From positions 1 through 31,492 of the IMG/VR virus record IMGVR_UViG_3300022847_000019: DNA of 31,492 nt; one strand, written 5' to 3'. Positions 7,484 through 16,381 of the stretch are shown here, piece by piece. Source of the DNA: a virus. The notes below the pieces were generated by a model. That model was not told the DNA's origin. It did not search any database and saw nothing but the letters and a program-made list of their open reading frames with translations. The position numbers were made by a program, and so were the translations under genes. Numbering within the stretch: position 1 is the first letter of the stretch; every line of letters starts with the position of its first letter.

Positions 7484-7716
7484 GAATCATTATCGCACTG
7501 GCACTACTGCTATCCCTTGGAGGTTGCGCTGAGTTCGGGGCGTTCAAGTCCGGGGTTGCAACTCACGGGGCCGATGCTTCAGACCAGACGCTGGAAGCAA
7601 ACCTATGGTATCTGTGCAACGCATCTTCGGTGGGATCGATAAAGCGTAGGTTCAAGACCGTTGAAGAAGTCGCAGCATACAATGTAATTTGCCCCGGCGT
7701 ATTACCTGGAAGCTAA
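7480..7716 (+). CDS. Small lipoprotein (78 residues)
   Basis: GTG start in a GTGA overlap, with GGAGG 7 bases upstream. A short signal sequence MRIIIALALLLSLGGC ends in a lipobox (LGGC, Cys16), so the mature protein should be lipid-anchored. The rest (SDQTLEANLWYLCNASSVGS, then IKRRF and a final Cys in VIC) resembles a family of small phage lipoproteins that often lie near lysis genes. It could be an outer-membrane spanin component or a superinfection-exclusion lipoprotein; the sequence does not decide. It is the last gene of the + strand operon and overlaps the opposing gene by 15 bases. Confidence 0.8.
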   Translation: MRIIIALALLLSLGGCAEFGAFKSGVATHGADASDQTLEANLWYLCNASSVGSIKRRFKTVEEVAAYNVICPGVLPGS

Positions 7717-7959
7717 TGCCTCGGCTGCTGCCAGTACTCGTTCCTTATGCGCTCTCACCCGTTCTGGTGTATGCAGTGTGGTGGCGAGTTGTTTCACCAA
7801 CACATCTTCGTCGTTATCGATAGGATCGCCAGGATGAATGACACTCCGATGTATGGGTGTCGTGAACGTCTGACCGTCCTGCTCAACAATGTTGACGTAC
7901 CCACGTTCGATATTCCCGGTTACCGGATCAATCGCTATCTTGTGTAATTGTCGTTTCAT
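7702..7959 (-). CDS. Small unknown protein at the end of the late operon
   Basis: 85 residues, ATG at 7959, GAGG about 9 bases upstream, one base after the stop of the fibre gene. The N-terminal half reads like a short beta domain (IAIDPVTGNIERGYVNIVE), and the C-terminal half is a charged helix (PERVRAHKERVLAAAEAL). No family recognised. Its place directly after the fibre gene would suit a fibre chaperone or assembly protein (inference). Its 3' end overlaps the converging lipoprotein gene by 15 bases. Confidence 0.65.
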   Translation of the reverse strand: MKRQLHKIAIDPVTGNIERGYVNIVEQDGQTFTTPIHRSVIHPGDPIDNDEDVLVKQLATTLHTPERVRAHKERVLAAAEALASR

Positions 7960-7960
7960 T

Positions 7961-8950
7961 TTATGCTACCTCGTATGATCCGTTTAATGTCACCTGACCG
8001 ATTGTCATCTCTGAAATCAGTAAAGCTGTGGGGCCACCTGTACCATCCCATAGCCACAATTGGACGTAGGACGTGTTGCTGAGTACTCGCCCGACGATAT
8101 TTCCTGTCGCCACAATGGAAACAGACTGTGCATGAGTAGCGTTAGCGCCCCCAGCATCACCGCTCGCATTAGTAACGGCTGTAAAGGGTAGTCCCATAAT
8201 ATGAGCAAATTGACCGGCTGTCAGTGAACCGACACTATTCACCGTTAGTTTAATCTGGAAGAATACCATACGTCCAATCTTAATATAACGACCTGATCTT
8301 GTACCATAAGACTGGCTCTCACCCGTACCGTCAAGACTACTATCAGCCAGGGTGGGTGTAAATGTACCTTCCTCATAGTCGTCAAGCAGTTCAGATGACA
8401 TCGTGGTGCCATCAGCCGTCGCCGCAAAGTTAATACCCTGACCACTACCCACCACTACGTTAGCACCAGTGAGTGTGATATCCCCACTGGTTGTAATCGT
8501 TGTTGCAGCCAAACTACCGGGCGTTGTACCGCCGATGGGACCAGGGGCTTCCAGACGTGCTGTCAGTCCGTCAGGTGTAGCGGCTAGAGTGGCGGCCGTA
8601 CCTGTTACGTGTTCAGCGTTAGTCGCTAGTTCCACCACCCCGGCTGCTGATGTACTAGCGGCTACGACTACCGCGTTAGCGGTCACATCATTAACCGTTC
8701 GTATTGCCGCAGCCGCTGAGTCTTTCAGCACATAACTGGCAATACCCTCGTAGAATACATCTCCTTCAATCGCACCATTGGCGTTCAGAGTGTAGGGGTT
8801 TGTCGCTGGTGTGGTTAACGCTGCGTCACTGTAGATAGTAATCTGCGTGTTCGGATCATTATTCACAGTGAACTCAATCGTTCCGGCTGCCAGGGCGTTG
8901 CCTGACGAATCCCGGAATACCGGCCAACCTGTATCTGGTCTGTTACTCAT
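7961..8950 (-). CDS. Tail fibre/spike-like receptor-binding protein
   Basis: 329 residues from the ATG at 8950 (ATGA overlap with the preceding gene; TGAGGATTT upstream). Residues 1 to about 75 match the common phage fibre-head module: a VFRDSSGNALAAGTIEF segment, then YSDAALTTPATNPYTLNANG. An Ala/Thr-rich stalk follows (AAGVVELATNAEHVTGTAAT). The middle part (GQGINFAATADG, SELLDDYEEGTFTPTLADSS, GRYIKIGRMVFFQIKL) is typical of fibre proteins in aquatic phages. The C-terminus is probably the receptor-facing domain. As the last large late gene it fits the P22 gp9 position, though no enzyme motif is visible. Confidence 0.82.
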   Translation of the reverse strand: MSNRPDTGWPVFRDSSGNALAAGTIEFTVNNDPNTQITIYSDAALTTPATNPYTLNANGAIEGDVFYEGIASYVLKDSAAAAIRTVNDVTANAVVVAASTSAAGVVELATNAEHVTGTAATLAATPDGLTARLEAPGPIGGTTPGSLAATTITTSGDITLTGANVVVGSGQGINFAATADGTTMSSELLDDYEEGTFTPTLADSSLDGTGESQSYGTRSGRYIKIGRMVFFQIKLTVNSVGSLTAGQFAHIMGLPFTAVTNASGDAGGANATHAQSVSIVATGNIVGRVLSNTSYVQLWLWDGTGGPTALLISEMTIGQVTLNGSYEVA

Positions 8951-11721
8951 TTCCAAATCCTCAATAGTCCTTCCGCTGCTGCCTCACGACCTTCTTCCGT
9001 TATATTCACAATAGGTATTAGTTTAGCAATTTCCTTAACTTTCTTCCTCTTTGACATGTCACTTCTTACCACTACATCAATCGCTTTGGCGGCATCACTT
9101 ACTGCCGGTCCCATAAGGCCGAACAATCGGTGCGCCGTATTATCCATAAAACCGTAACGATATGGGCTGAATAACTGGTACGCATGAGTGAACGGTCCTG
9201 GGATAGCCGCCTTGTCGATACCATCCAACCACTTTTGCATGTCATCTTTCTTCCACTGACGTCCGGTGATGAATTCCCGGAGAAACTGGGTGTAGTAGGC
9301 AATGGTGGTTGCAGCCACCATACCCCCCATAACTGATGCTTTACGTCCTACAGGAGCCTTACCTAGTTCAGACAATGCACGTTTCATAAACAGATTTGAA
9401 AACACTCCTGTAAATGACTTGAATAAAGTCACATTCGTCCAGTGCGGGTCTGAGAATAGTAACGGTCTGGTCGCCGGGTTGGGTGAGGTGACAGCCCATC
9501 GGGTGCCGCGACCTTTAGCATTTTCGATAATGTCTGCAAGCGGTCCTTCTTTTGGCATTCCCTGCTTGAACCATTCAACAGCAACATCGGGACTAACACC
9601 CAACTCGTTCAATTGCTCGCGATAAAACTTGTTTTTCTTACCGCCTTTGGTTAATGCTTTGGCGTTACGTTCCAACACCGCACTGATTGTGTCGTAAGCG
9701 ATCATACGTAGTACGTCTGTCAGGGCTTCCAGTCCGGTGGCATGCATAAACCTCGATGTGAGGGTGTTGCCAATAGTTGAAAATCGCGCAGCCTGTGAGG
9801 ATTGCAAGGTGTTTAGGGATATTTGCCCCAGACTCTCTAACGCTTTCTCCGTTTTCATCTTTGGAATGCGATTCTTACCCATCACCAATCGCTCACCGGT
9901 TCTTGCAGCCTTGTTAAATACTGCAATCACACCTTTAGCGTATGCCTTTGGTACGAAACCAAACTGAATAGCAGGTGCCGCAAATTCAGCTAGAGATGCC
10001 AATGAGACTAAACCCATGTGAAGTACAGTCTCGTAGTTCGACACCCTACGATTCCACTTCGCGTAAGTCATGCTCTCGATGGGGTTGTATTTATTTTGCA
10101 GCGCGTCAGCCACGCTATACACATCTTTAGTTAGTTGCCCAATAGCCCTTAGATCACCTTCGATACCTAACTCTTTAATCGACTTAGCGACAGTAGCGTT
10201 TAGTCGTCCCTCATTCGCCCCGAACATACGCGCATACTCCACCCGCCGCGTTACGTTTCGAATATAGCTGGTCATCAAACCTTGAATGTCGTTGACTAAC
10301 CATTCTTCAGCCGCACGCAATGCTTCTTCCGGTATTTGAACCTTTCGGGATTTCTCAATATGGGCCGCTTTTGACGCACTACCGGGTTGTGCAATTCGAC
10401 GCGACCAGGCTTCGTGTGCTTTAGGATCAGTCAGTCGCTCGCTGACAATTTCCATGTCAGGTGTACCTTCATTCTCAACGATTCGGCGTACAAAATTTTC
10501 AGCGCCAGCCTCTGTGAAATCCATTTTCTCCTGTAGGAATTTTTTAAATCGAGCAGGGGCTTGCTGTATCTTCTCAACGCGCCACACTTGCGGTACATAA
10601 TCTTTCACATAGCCAACAGCATCCCCGAGTACCGGCTTCACGTAAGTCTCATGCATTACGTCCAGGAACTCACGAATTTCCAGTGCCTTAGCACGAAGAT
10701 GGGGTGATGCCTTACCTGTTCGCAGCGCCCGAACGATATGCTCGCTGGGTTTTGTTCGCAGACCAAACCGACCTTTCAACGGCTCTAGGATTGTGTCCAT
10801 CGCCTTAGCGAATTTACCCTGCATCTTCGCGGTCATATCAATCAGATCAGGTGCCGCAGCCGTCTCGATGGCACTAGGTGCATCTGCCCGAGTCGGGGCG
10901 TAAATACGATCAGCTATGGCGGCGAGTGATGGTGACTTCCAATCACGTAATAGTTGCACCGGTTTGTAAAATAGCAAACGACCAATAGCTCCAAACCCCT
11001 CATGGGGAGTTGTCTTCAAATCCTGAGATTTACCCACAAAGTCTTTGAATGCCTGAAAGCTGGTACCGTTATCGGCAATCGGTGCATCGGGTGTATCGAC
11101 CATTTTACCGGTCTCAACTTCGACTAACGGTTCTCTAGCCGCAGGTTCCTGTCGCGCTAATACATCGCGTAACGGACTTTTCTTTACCAGATTCACCCCG
11201 CCCTTTACCAGATTCACCCCGCCCTTTATAACGGCTGGTGCTTTAAACGGTAATAGCATTGCCGCACCATGTGCTGATGTTAGGCCAATTGCGGCCATCA
11301 GTGGGTTTCCGTGTTCAAGGTTAGGTTCAACCAGGTGTTCCTTTGCGGGTTCATCCACATACTTCATGAATCCCTCTTCGATAGCATTGATGAAAGCTTT
11401 ACCGCCCTCAGTGCGCGGTTCGTACATTGCTACGTCATTTACTGTTTGGTTGATCGACTGAAAGACATCAGCATAACTGTTCACATCTCCCCCGGTACGG
11501 ATTACCTCTGCTGCGCCGGCCAGGGTGCCGCCTAACGCACCAATCATAGCGGTTCCCATAGACGCTAATCCTTCAGCCGCACCGACTATTGGTGCGGCTA
11601 GATCCCCAACCGGCGCAGCATCTCCAACTGGTGTAAAGCCTTCGGGTATTTCTGGCTCATCCACATCCATGAGCGGAGGCGCTGCCAGTTCATCAGCCAG
11701 TAACTCGGCGAGTGTACTCAT
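8947..11721 (-). CDS. Large internal virion (ejection) protein
   Basis: A 924-residue protein, ATGA overlap upstream and downstream. The N-terminal 200 residues are Ala/Gly-rich with hydrophobic helices (PIVGAAEGLASMGTAMIGAL); the rest is largely helical and basic. Hydrophobic stretches near residues 555-590 and 785-805 (MGGMVAATTIAYYTQFL) could insert in a membrane. The end (PYRYGFMDNTAHRLFGLMGP) resembles C-terminal parts of large ejection proteins in aquatic podoviruses. As the largest of three genes after the gp10-like hub, it fits the place of P22 gp16 or T7 gp16: ejected first and forming a DNA channel. I see no certain lysozyme motif. A 21-base duplication adds one extra KGGVNLV. Confidence 0.7.
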   Translation of the reverse strand: MSTLAELLADELAAPPLMDVDEPEIPEGFTPVGDAAPVGDLAAPIVGAAEGLASMGTAMIGALGGTLAGAAEVIRTGGDVNSYADVFQSINQTVNDVAMYEPRTEGGKAFINAIEEGFMKYVDEPAKEHLVEPNLEHGNPLMAAIGLTSAHGAAMLLPFKAPAVIKGGVNLVKGGVNLVKKSPLRDVLARQEPAAREPLVEVETGKMVDTPDAPIADNGTSFQAFKDFVGKSQDLKTTPHEGFGAIGRLLFYKPVQLLRDWKSPSLAAIADRIYAPTRADAPSAIETAAAPDLIDMTAKMQGKFAKAMDTILEPLKGRFGLRTKPSEHIVRALRTGKASPHLRAKALEIREFLDVMHETYVKPVLGDAVGYVKDYVPQVWRVEKIQQAPARFKKFLQEKMDFTEAGAENFVRRIVENEGTPDMEIVSERLTDPKAHEAWSRRIAQPGSASKAAHIEKSRKVQIPEEALRAAEEWLVNDIQGLMTSYIRNVTRRVEYARMFGANEGRLNATVAKSIKELGIEGDLRAIGQLTKDVYSVADALQNKYNPIESMTYAKWNRRVSNYETVLHMGLVSLASLAEFAAPAIQFGFVPKAYAKGVIAVFNKAARTGERLVMGKNRIPKMKTEKALESLGQISLNTLQSSQAARFSTIGNTLTSRFMHATGLEALTDVLRMIAYDTISAVLERNAKALTKGGKKNKFYREQLNELGVSPDVAVEWFKQGMPKEGPLADIIENAKGRGTRWAVTSPNPATRPLLFSDPHWTNVTLFKSFTGVFSNLFMKRALSELGKAPVGRKASVMGGMVAATTIAYYTQFLREFITGRQWKKDDMQKWLDGIDKAAIPGPFTHAYQLFSPYRYGFMDNTAHRLFGLMGPAVSDAAKAIDVVVRSDMSKRKKVKEIAKLIPIVNITEEGREAAAEGLLRIWK
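11183..11224 (-). repeat. Two perfect 21-bp tandem copies inside the ejection gene
   Basis: Two identical 21-base units (11183-11203 and 11204-11224) encode KGGVNLV twice on the - strand. The frame is kept. The perfect identity suggests a recent duplication. Confidence 0.93.
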
Positions 11722-12860
11722 TTTTTAGACTCCATGATCTTCTGCTTGTAGGCTTTAGCTTTCTCTTCATCGGTGTCACCCAGGTACGCGAGTGTCAGTA
11801 GTTCTTCTGTCGTCCATTTTGGCATGGATTTTTTGATTTGTTGTAATTCATCCCAGTCCTGACCGATAGTGGCAGCGAGTGAACGCTGTTGTAATTCCTT
11901 ACCGATATAGTTGCCGTTTTTGGCTGTTAACATAACCGTCAGTGCAAGGTCCATCTTGAAGTCTGAATCGTTACCGCCGAAACTCCCCTCGCCAATCCCG
12001 GTAGAATCAATGATGGAATCCGCGATAGTCTCAGCGTCTTCAAGTTTTAATGTAACGGCACCACCCTGAGCGGTCTGAACACCAAGCCCTTCGAGTAACT
12101 GCTGTCGGTGGGTATCGCTGATATTAGCGAATTCGCCCTTCTTCTGTTGGACTTCTTGAACCATGCGTAACTTGGCTTCAAACGCAAATCCGTCACGCCC
12201 TTCACCATCGAAGTACGTTTTGGCTTTCTTAGTCATTTCAGGTGATGCTTTATCACCCATCGCCAAAATTGCAGCGTAGTGCTTGTCGTTTTTCATATCA
12301 GCCGTCATTGCTTCATCTTTTGACGTTTTAGATTCAGGATGACTTACGGTTCTATTGTTCTTACTACTGGTTTGACTGATTGGTGTACCATCTTCTGCAT
12401 AGTTAGTCGTGAACTTTTCAGGGGATTCAACGTTCAACCCTTTTTTTAAACGCGTCAGGGTATCAGGGGTTATACCTTGAAGAATACCCTGCTGTGCTTC
12501 CGCAGGTAATGACGCAAAGTCAACGTTATCTTGCAATCCTTGTTTTGCTTCTTCAGCATCGTCAAATTGTGCAGCGTATTCCAATGCAGACCTAAGTAAA
12601 GCATTCATGTCTTTCTTCTGTGCGGCAGAACGCGACAAACCTGCTTGCGTTCGGGTATCGTTATCCCGGCGAATCTGCATACCCATCTGTGGGTCTACTT
12701 GCATCAACTGCTGCAAACTGTTGGAATCGCCCATCGCTGCAGCACCGGCAAGTTCCTTGATCATACCCTCCATCTCGGCTCCACGACGAGCCGTACCCTC
12801 GTTAATTCGATTGGCTCGGCGACCGTAATAAGCGTCTGTCATTGCTCCATATTGTGGCAT
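11718..12860 (-). CDS. Putative internal virion protein (ejection protein 2)
   Basis: A 380-residue hydrophilic protein, ATG at 12860 preceded by TGAGGATTT, followed by an ATGA overlap with the large ejection gene. The sequence is Gln, Lys and Asp rich, predicted helical, with no signal peptide or membrane segment (for example the NRINEGTARRGAEMEGMIKE stretch). The C-terminal end is helical (TEELLTLAYLGDTDEEKAKA). No catalytic motif recognised. The position between the 551- and 924-residue proteins parallels the middle member of the three P22 ejection genes (gp7, gp20, gp16) or T7 gp14-16; this is an assignment by order, not by similarity. Confidence 0.62.
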   Translation of the reverse strand: MPQYGAMTDAYYGRRANRINEGTARRGAEMEGMIKELAGAAAMGDSNSLQQLMQVDPQMGMQIRRDNDTRTQAGLSRSAAQKKDMNALLRSALEYAAQFDDAEEAKQGLQDNVDFASLPAEAQQGILQGITPDTLTRLKKGLNVESPEKFTTNYAEDGTPISQTSSKNNRTVSHPESKTSKDEAMTADMKNDKHYAAILAMGDKASPEMTKKAKTYFDGEGRDGFAFEAKLRMVQEVQQKKGEFANISDTHRQQLLEGLGVQTAQGGAVTLKLEDAETIADSIIDSTGIGEGSFGGNDSDFKMDLALTVMLTAKNGNYIGKELQQRSLAATIGQDWDELQQIKKSMPKWTTEELLTLAYLGDTDEEKAKAYKQKIMESKK

Positions 12861-12862
12861 TG

Positions 12863-14518
12863 TTAAATCCTCAGTGTTTTCCAGTAGTCGGTTGCGCTAC
12901 CTGCCACATCACCCAGAAAGGCATTCTTTGCGCTTTGCGCTGCAACATTTGCATCGTTTTCGTACCTTGTCGCTTCGATGTTACCGCGACCAACACTCGC
13001 TGCGTGGCCTGTCGCCAGGTTACCCATATTGGTGGTGGTCACAGGGTTAGCGGCGCTGCTCAACTGTGTCATATACTGTTGATACGTGTCGTAGTATAGG
13101 CTTCCAGAAGCCTTACCGATATCACGCATGGTTGGTGCGGAACGACCGATCCCGCGATTGGCTGCGTATTGTGCAATCTCACCGGTTTGCCGTTCCTGCA
13201 TATCCTGCACCATTGGCAGGTCATAGAACGGATTAGCGGATCCACCGCCCGGACGCGGATCATCACCAAGTCCAAGCTGATAACTGTACATATCATTGGC
13301 TTTGGACTCGGTATTCATGAACGGTTTTAACGTCGGGTAGACGCCTGGATAAGCACCCTCGTCAGTACTACCCGGTGCGCCTTCAGGACCGCCGTACAGG
13401 GTGGTCGTCAATAGCTCTTGGCGTTGTGCCTCTGCTTCTCGAATCGCGTCAGCAGCATCCTTGGCTGTATCAGCAGCGTCATCTGACGCCTTCCAACTCA
13501 ACCCTAAACCCAGTAAAGTTGGGAAAAGATCACCCAACCAACTTGGCAACCCACCGCTTGTCGGCGTTGTGCCAGTGCCAGTGCCAGTGCCAGTGCCAGT
13601 GCCAGTGCCAGTGCCAGTGCCAGTGCCAGTGCCAGTGCCGCTTGCAACACCTACTTTGAGGAGATCGAAGTTGGGGTTAACCTGACTATACACCTCTTGC
13701 GGCATTTGGTTGACCGGCCCGTTGTAAACCACATTGCCTTGTTGATCTTTAACTTCAATCGCCCCCGTGTTATCGCCGAATGTCGGTGTTGCGGTAGCTG
13801 CATCTGCGGGTGGGGTGGATGGTCCACCACCAGTCTCGTCAGGTAATGGTGCACCTGGGTCAACTGGAGGTGTAACGGGCGGTGTAACCGGACCACCGCC
13901 AGTCTCATCAGGGTATACGGTTTCCGGTGCTGGTGTAACCGGGGGCGTTACGGTAGCAGCAGGTGGGGGTGTTTTTGTCTGACCTGGTTGAAGATAGCCG
14001 CCACTGAGTGTTCTTTCGAACCAGTCCAGGAAATTATCAGTACCACCGCCGTTACGGTAAATATCGTAGTCGCTTTGCGTCTGTTCGGGTTGATCTACAG
14101 TTGTGGCATTGTACTCTTCTTCTACCGTTTCAGGATCAGCGAGTACAGTACCATTGGATGGATCAGCTTTGTAATCCTCAACAGCCTTCACAACGGATGG
14201 TGGTGGGTTATCTATTCTCGGCTGGACGTACTCGCGTAAATATTCAGGAACATCATCGATAGTCATGAGACCTTGCAATATAAGTTGAGCATAAACGTTA
14301 AAACCTGCCTGAGCTGTACCCAGGACAACCGTACCCACCTGCGCGACATCTGAACCTCTACTCCCACGGTTCTCAGAACCATACCCACGGTTACCGACAC
14401 CTAATCCAAAATTAGGTTGCCCACCAGGTGCAGTATTGTTAAGATCCCCGAACGTACTACCTTTCGGAAACAACGTCGCGAAGAAGTTGTTGATCTCCGT
14501 TCTTATAGATTGTGGCAT
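12863..14518 (-). CDS. Putative internal virion protein (ejection protein 1) with Pro-rich and Gly-Thr linkers
   Basis: 551 residues, ATG at 14518, TGAGGATTTAA upstream. The N-terminal domain (1 to about 180) is followed by a low-complexity Pro/Thr region with two PDETGGGP blocks, a globular piece (VKDQQGNVVYNGPVNQMPQE), a (Gly-Thr)12 tract and a C-terminal helical domain. That last part (EIAQYAANRGIGRSAPTMRD, later NPVTTTNMGNLATGHA) resembles DNA-transfer or pilot proteins of podoviruses, where Gly/Ala-rich helices cross membranes on ejection. The hydrophobic stretch LPSWLGDLFPTLLGLGLSW after the Gly-Thr tract may touch a membrane. It takes the first slot of the three-gene ejection block. 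Confidence 0.62.
   Translation of the reverse strand: MPQSIRTEINNFFATLFPKGSTFGDLNNTAPGGQPNFGLGVGNRGYGSENRGSRGSDVAQVGTVVLGTAQAGFNVYAQLILQGLMTIDDVPEYLREYVQPRIDNPPPSVVKAVEDYKADPSNGTVLADPETVEEEYNATTVDQPEQTQSDYDIYRNGGGTDNFLDWFERTLSGGYLQPGQTKTPPPAATVTPPVTPAPETVYPDETGGGPVTPPVTPPVDPGAPLPDETGGGPSTPPADAATATPTFGDNTGAIEVKDQQGNVVYNGPVNQMPQEVYSQVNPNFDLLKVGVASGTGTGTGTGTGTGTGTGTGTGTGTTPTSGGLPSWLGDLFPTLLGLGLSWKASDDAADTAKDAADAIREAEAQRQELLTTTLYGGPEGAPGSTDEGAYPGVYPTLKPFMNTESKANDMYSYQLGLGDDPRPGGGSANPFYDLPMVQDMQERQTGEIAQYAANRGIGRSAPTMRDIGKASGSLYYDTYQQYMTQLSSAANPVTTTNMGNLATGHAASVGRGNIEATRYENDANVAAQSAKNAFLGDVAGSATDYWKTLRI
13571..13636 (-). repeat. (GCCAGT)11 hexamer array inside ejection gene 1
   Basis: Eleven perfect copies on the + strand; read on the - strand they encode alternating Gly-Thr. 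A change in copy number would add or remove two residues at a time without breaking the frame. Confidence 0.95.
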
Positions 14519-14520
14519 CT

Positions 14521-14531
14521 TTAAATCCTCA
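14521..14531 (-). promoter_or_regulatory. Strong ribosome site TGAGGATTTAA, shared by three virion genes
   Basis: Read on the - strand, TGAGGATTTAA lies just before the ATG at 14518. The same 9-mer TGAGGATTT precedes the ATG at 12860 (at 12873-12865) and the ATG at 8950 (at 8963-8955). In the last two cases it also codes for the end of the upstream protein. Confidence 0.7.
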
Positions 14532-14924
14532 TTATGAAGCTATTATACTCCACTCTCCATCTACCGATATTAAATAAACACTGTCATATTGTGCTGCCAG
14601 AGTTAGTGCTGTCACTGTACTGTCAATTCCAGCAGTGCAAATGTACGATATAGCCCCTGTACCTGCCCGCTTTAATATCACAATATCCCCGTCACGTTGT
14701 GGGGTGTGCACTGTGATCGTTTCTGCGCTGGTATTGGTACACCGAACGACTTCAAATCGTCTACCTAACGTCGTATAGCTCTCAGTTTGCGAGGTTACTA
14801 CACGTTCAATATCTTTCACTATACTGAATAAAAAGTCTTCAAAATATACCGTCGCAGTAAGTGACGCCTTTTCAAGTAGCGCGATGCCTGCATTCAATGG
14901 CTGGCTGAAATTACTGTGACTCAC
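14532..14924 (-). CDS. Unknown virion-region protein (130 residues)
   Basis: GTG start in a GTGA overlap with the gp10-like gene, with GAGGA 7 bases upstream. The N-terminal half is helical (LNAGIALLEKASLTATVYFE), and the C-terminal half is beta-rich with a pattern often seen in small virion or fibre-associated domains (ITVHTPQRDGDIVILKRAG, YDSVYLISVDGEWSIIAS). No family recognised. Its position between the tail hub and the ejection proteins suggests a small tail or plug component, perhaps filling the role of a tail needle such as P22 gp26, although it lacks a long coiled coil (inference). Confidence 0.65.
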   Translation of the reverse strand: MSHSNFSQPLNAGIALLEKASLTATVYFEDFLFSIVKDIERVVTSQTESYTTLGRRFEVVRCTNTSAETITVHTPQRDGDIVILKRAGTGAISYICTAGIDSTVTALTLAAQYDSVYLISVDGEWSIIAS

Positions 14925-16378
14925 AGTGATTCCTCAATGTAAATCTCACCCGTATAAAAAGCCAAATGACAAGCAGCGGTAGTGGATAGTTCGATCACCA
15001 AATCCTTATTACGCACCAGACGCCCGATATCACGAATGATTACTTGTTTGTCATACTCCCCGGTTACACCCATTGAAACACTCGAATGCTGAAACCAGGT
15101 CAATCCACCATTCTTTGAATAGCGAACGTTTAACAGCGGGTCAGTATTGCCAATAATCTGACCGACTTCCATGTTGAGGTCAATACGTTCAATAAACACA
15201 TCTTTCGGAAACGATATTGGCGGTGATACTATGAGAACTTTCTGGATGTCAGTGCCTTCGGTATATGTCTGAGGGTTCAGCGCCCATATTTTTGCGGCTT
15301 TGTTATCTCCCGCGATGATCACCCCGTTAATAGTCGCACTACTTCTCAGTCTGTAATAATCATCACCGGAACACCGTTGATGCGATAGCCTTGTGGCGGT
15401 ATCATACACCCACGTATAGTTATCCGACACCCACGTCAACACATACTGACGATGAATACCGTCATCAATCCAGAAACCGTAACAATCAGATGGTGCACTA
15501 AAGCCCGGAAAACGTGCAGTACCGTTACCTTTTAATCTTAGTTCCAAGTCATGGTCTGATATCTGTACCATTTCCGAACCGGTCATTAGTTGCACCGTAT
15601 TATTATCTGCCAGGAAAGCAATTTGATCGTCCAATCCCGCAATTGAAGCGTATGAAAGCGCACCCTGCATTTTGGTACGGCCTACAACTTTTCGAAGTGG
15701 AAAATCAACGTCATCAAACACCTGCCACAGTTCTGCAGTCCGTGTGCCAATCAGCCACATATACGAGACCAATGAACGTGCTGCGAGCAGCTTGTCCGGG
15801 TGTTCCTCTGCCTGACCGCGTGACAGTGAGCTAAACGTTGCACCGTCTGCCAGCTCAGAGGCAAAGAAGTTCTGGGTATCCCGCTGAACGTAATAAAACC
15901 GGTCATTCAGCATGGTCACATCAATTGCTGGTGTGAGGAAATTGAGTGCCGTCGATGAGACTGTAAGCGCACCGGCTGTACTATATTTATAAGTGGTACC
16001 GGCACCGTTAGTAATGGACAGTTCTTGCGAGTTATTGACTTCAACACGACAGGTACCTGATCCATTTACTGCGCCAATAGAATTAACCGTATCGACACCG
16101 GTGTCATTTGAAAATTCGTATAGGTTATCGCCTGCCACAAAGTAGACGACTTGTCGCGCACCTGTAATACCAGTACGACTTAAACCCGTTTCGGCTGAGT
16201 ACAGCATGTTACTACGAACCGTACCGTCAAGCCCGGTGATCAGTTCATCTAATCCAGGTATTCTACGCGCAGCGCGATAGTCTCCCTGCCGATCCGCTTC
16301 CAGGAGAAGGTTACATACTCGTTGTCGTGATTTCTTTGAGTCGAAGTTTTTACCACTACCGCCCATAAGCCATTGCAT
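14921..16378 (-). CDS. P22 gp10-like tail hub / packaged-DNA stabilisation protein
   Basis: 485 residues, close to the roughly 470 of P22 gp10. The start is clear: AGGAGG six bases before the ATG. The N-terminal part (DSKKSRQRVCNLLLEADRQG, then YRAARRIPGLDEL and RQVVYFVAGDNLYEFS) matches the opening of gp10-family proteins, where a short N-terminal arm leads to a beta-propeller-like body. The middle and C-terminal repeats (DQIAFLADNNTVQLM, YSKNGGLTWFQHSS) agree. In P22 this protein forms the tail hub beneath gp4 and keeps packaged DNA in the head. It follows the gp4-like gene directly, as in P22. Confidence 0.82.
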   Translation of the reverse strand: MQWLMGGSGKNFDSKKSRQRVCNLLLEADRQGDYRAARRIPGLDELITGLDGTVRSNMLYSAETGLSRTGITGARQVVYFVAGDNLYEFSNDTGVDTVNSIGAVNGSGTCRVEVNNSQELSITNGAGTTYKYSTAGALTVSSTALNFLTPAIDVTMLNDRFYYVQRDTQNFFASELADGATFSSLSRGQAEEHPDKLLAARSLVSYMWLIGTRTAELWQVFDDVDFPLRKVVGRTKMQGALSYASIAGLDDQIAFLADNNTVQLMTGSEMVQISDHDLELRLKGNGTARFPGFSAPSDCYGFWIDDGIHRQYVLTWVSDNYTWVYDTATRLSHQRCSGDDYYRLRSSATINGVIIAGDNKAAKIWALNPQTYTEGTDIQKVLIVSPPISFPKDVFIERIDLNMEVGQIIGNTDPLLNVRYSKNGGLTWFQHSSVSMGVTGEYDKQVIIRDIGRLVRNKDLVIELSTTAACHLAFYTGEIYIEESL

Positions 16379-16381
16379 TGA

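Noticed and set aside
8947-11721. Virion RNA polymerase or lysozyme in the large ejection protein
   Set aside because: The size would fit part of such a protein, but I see no polymerase motif and no certain Glu-containing lysozyme motif.
13571-13636. CRISPR-like or noncoding satellite
   Set aside because: In frame within a coding gene as a Gly-Thr linker; no spacers.
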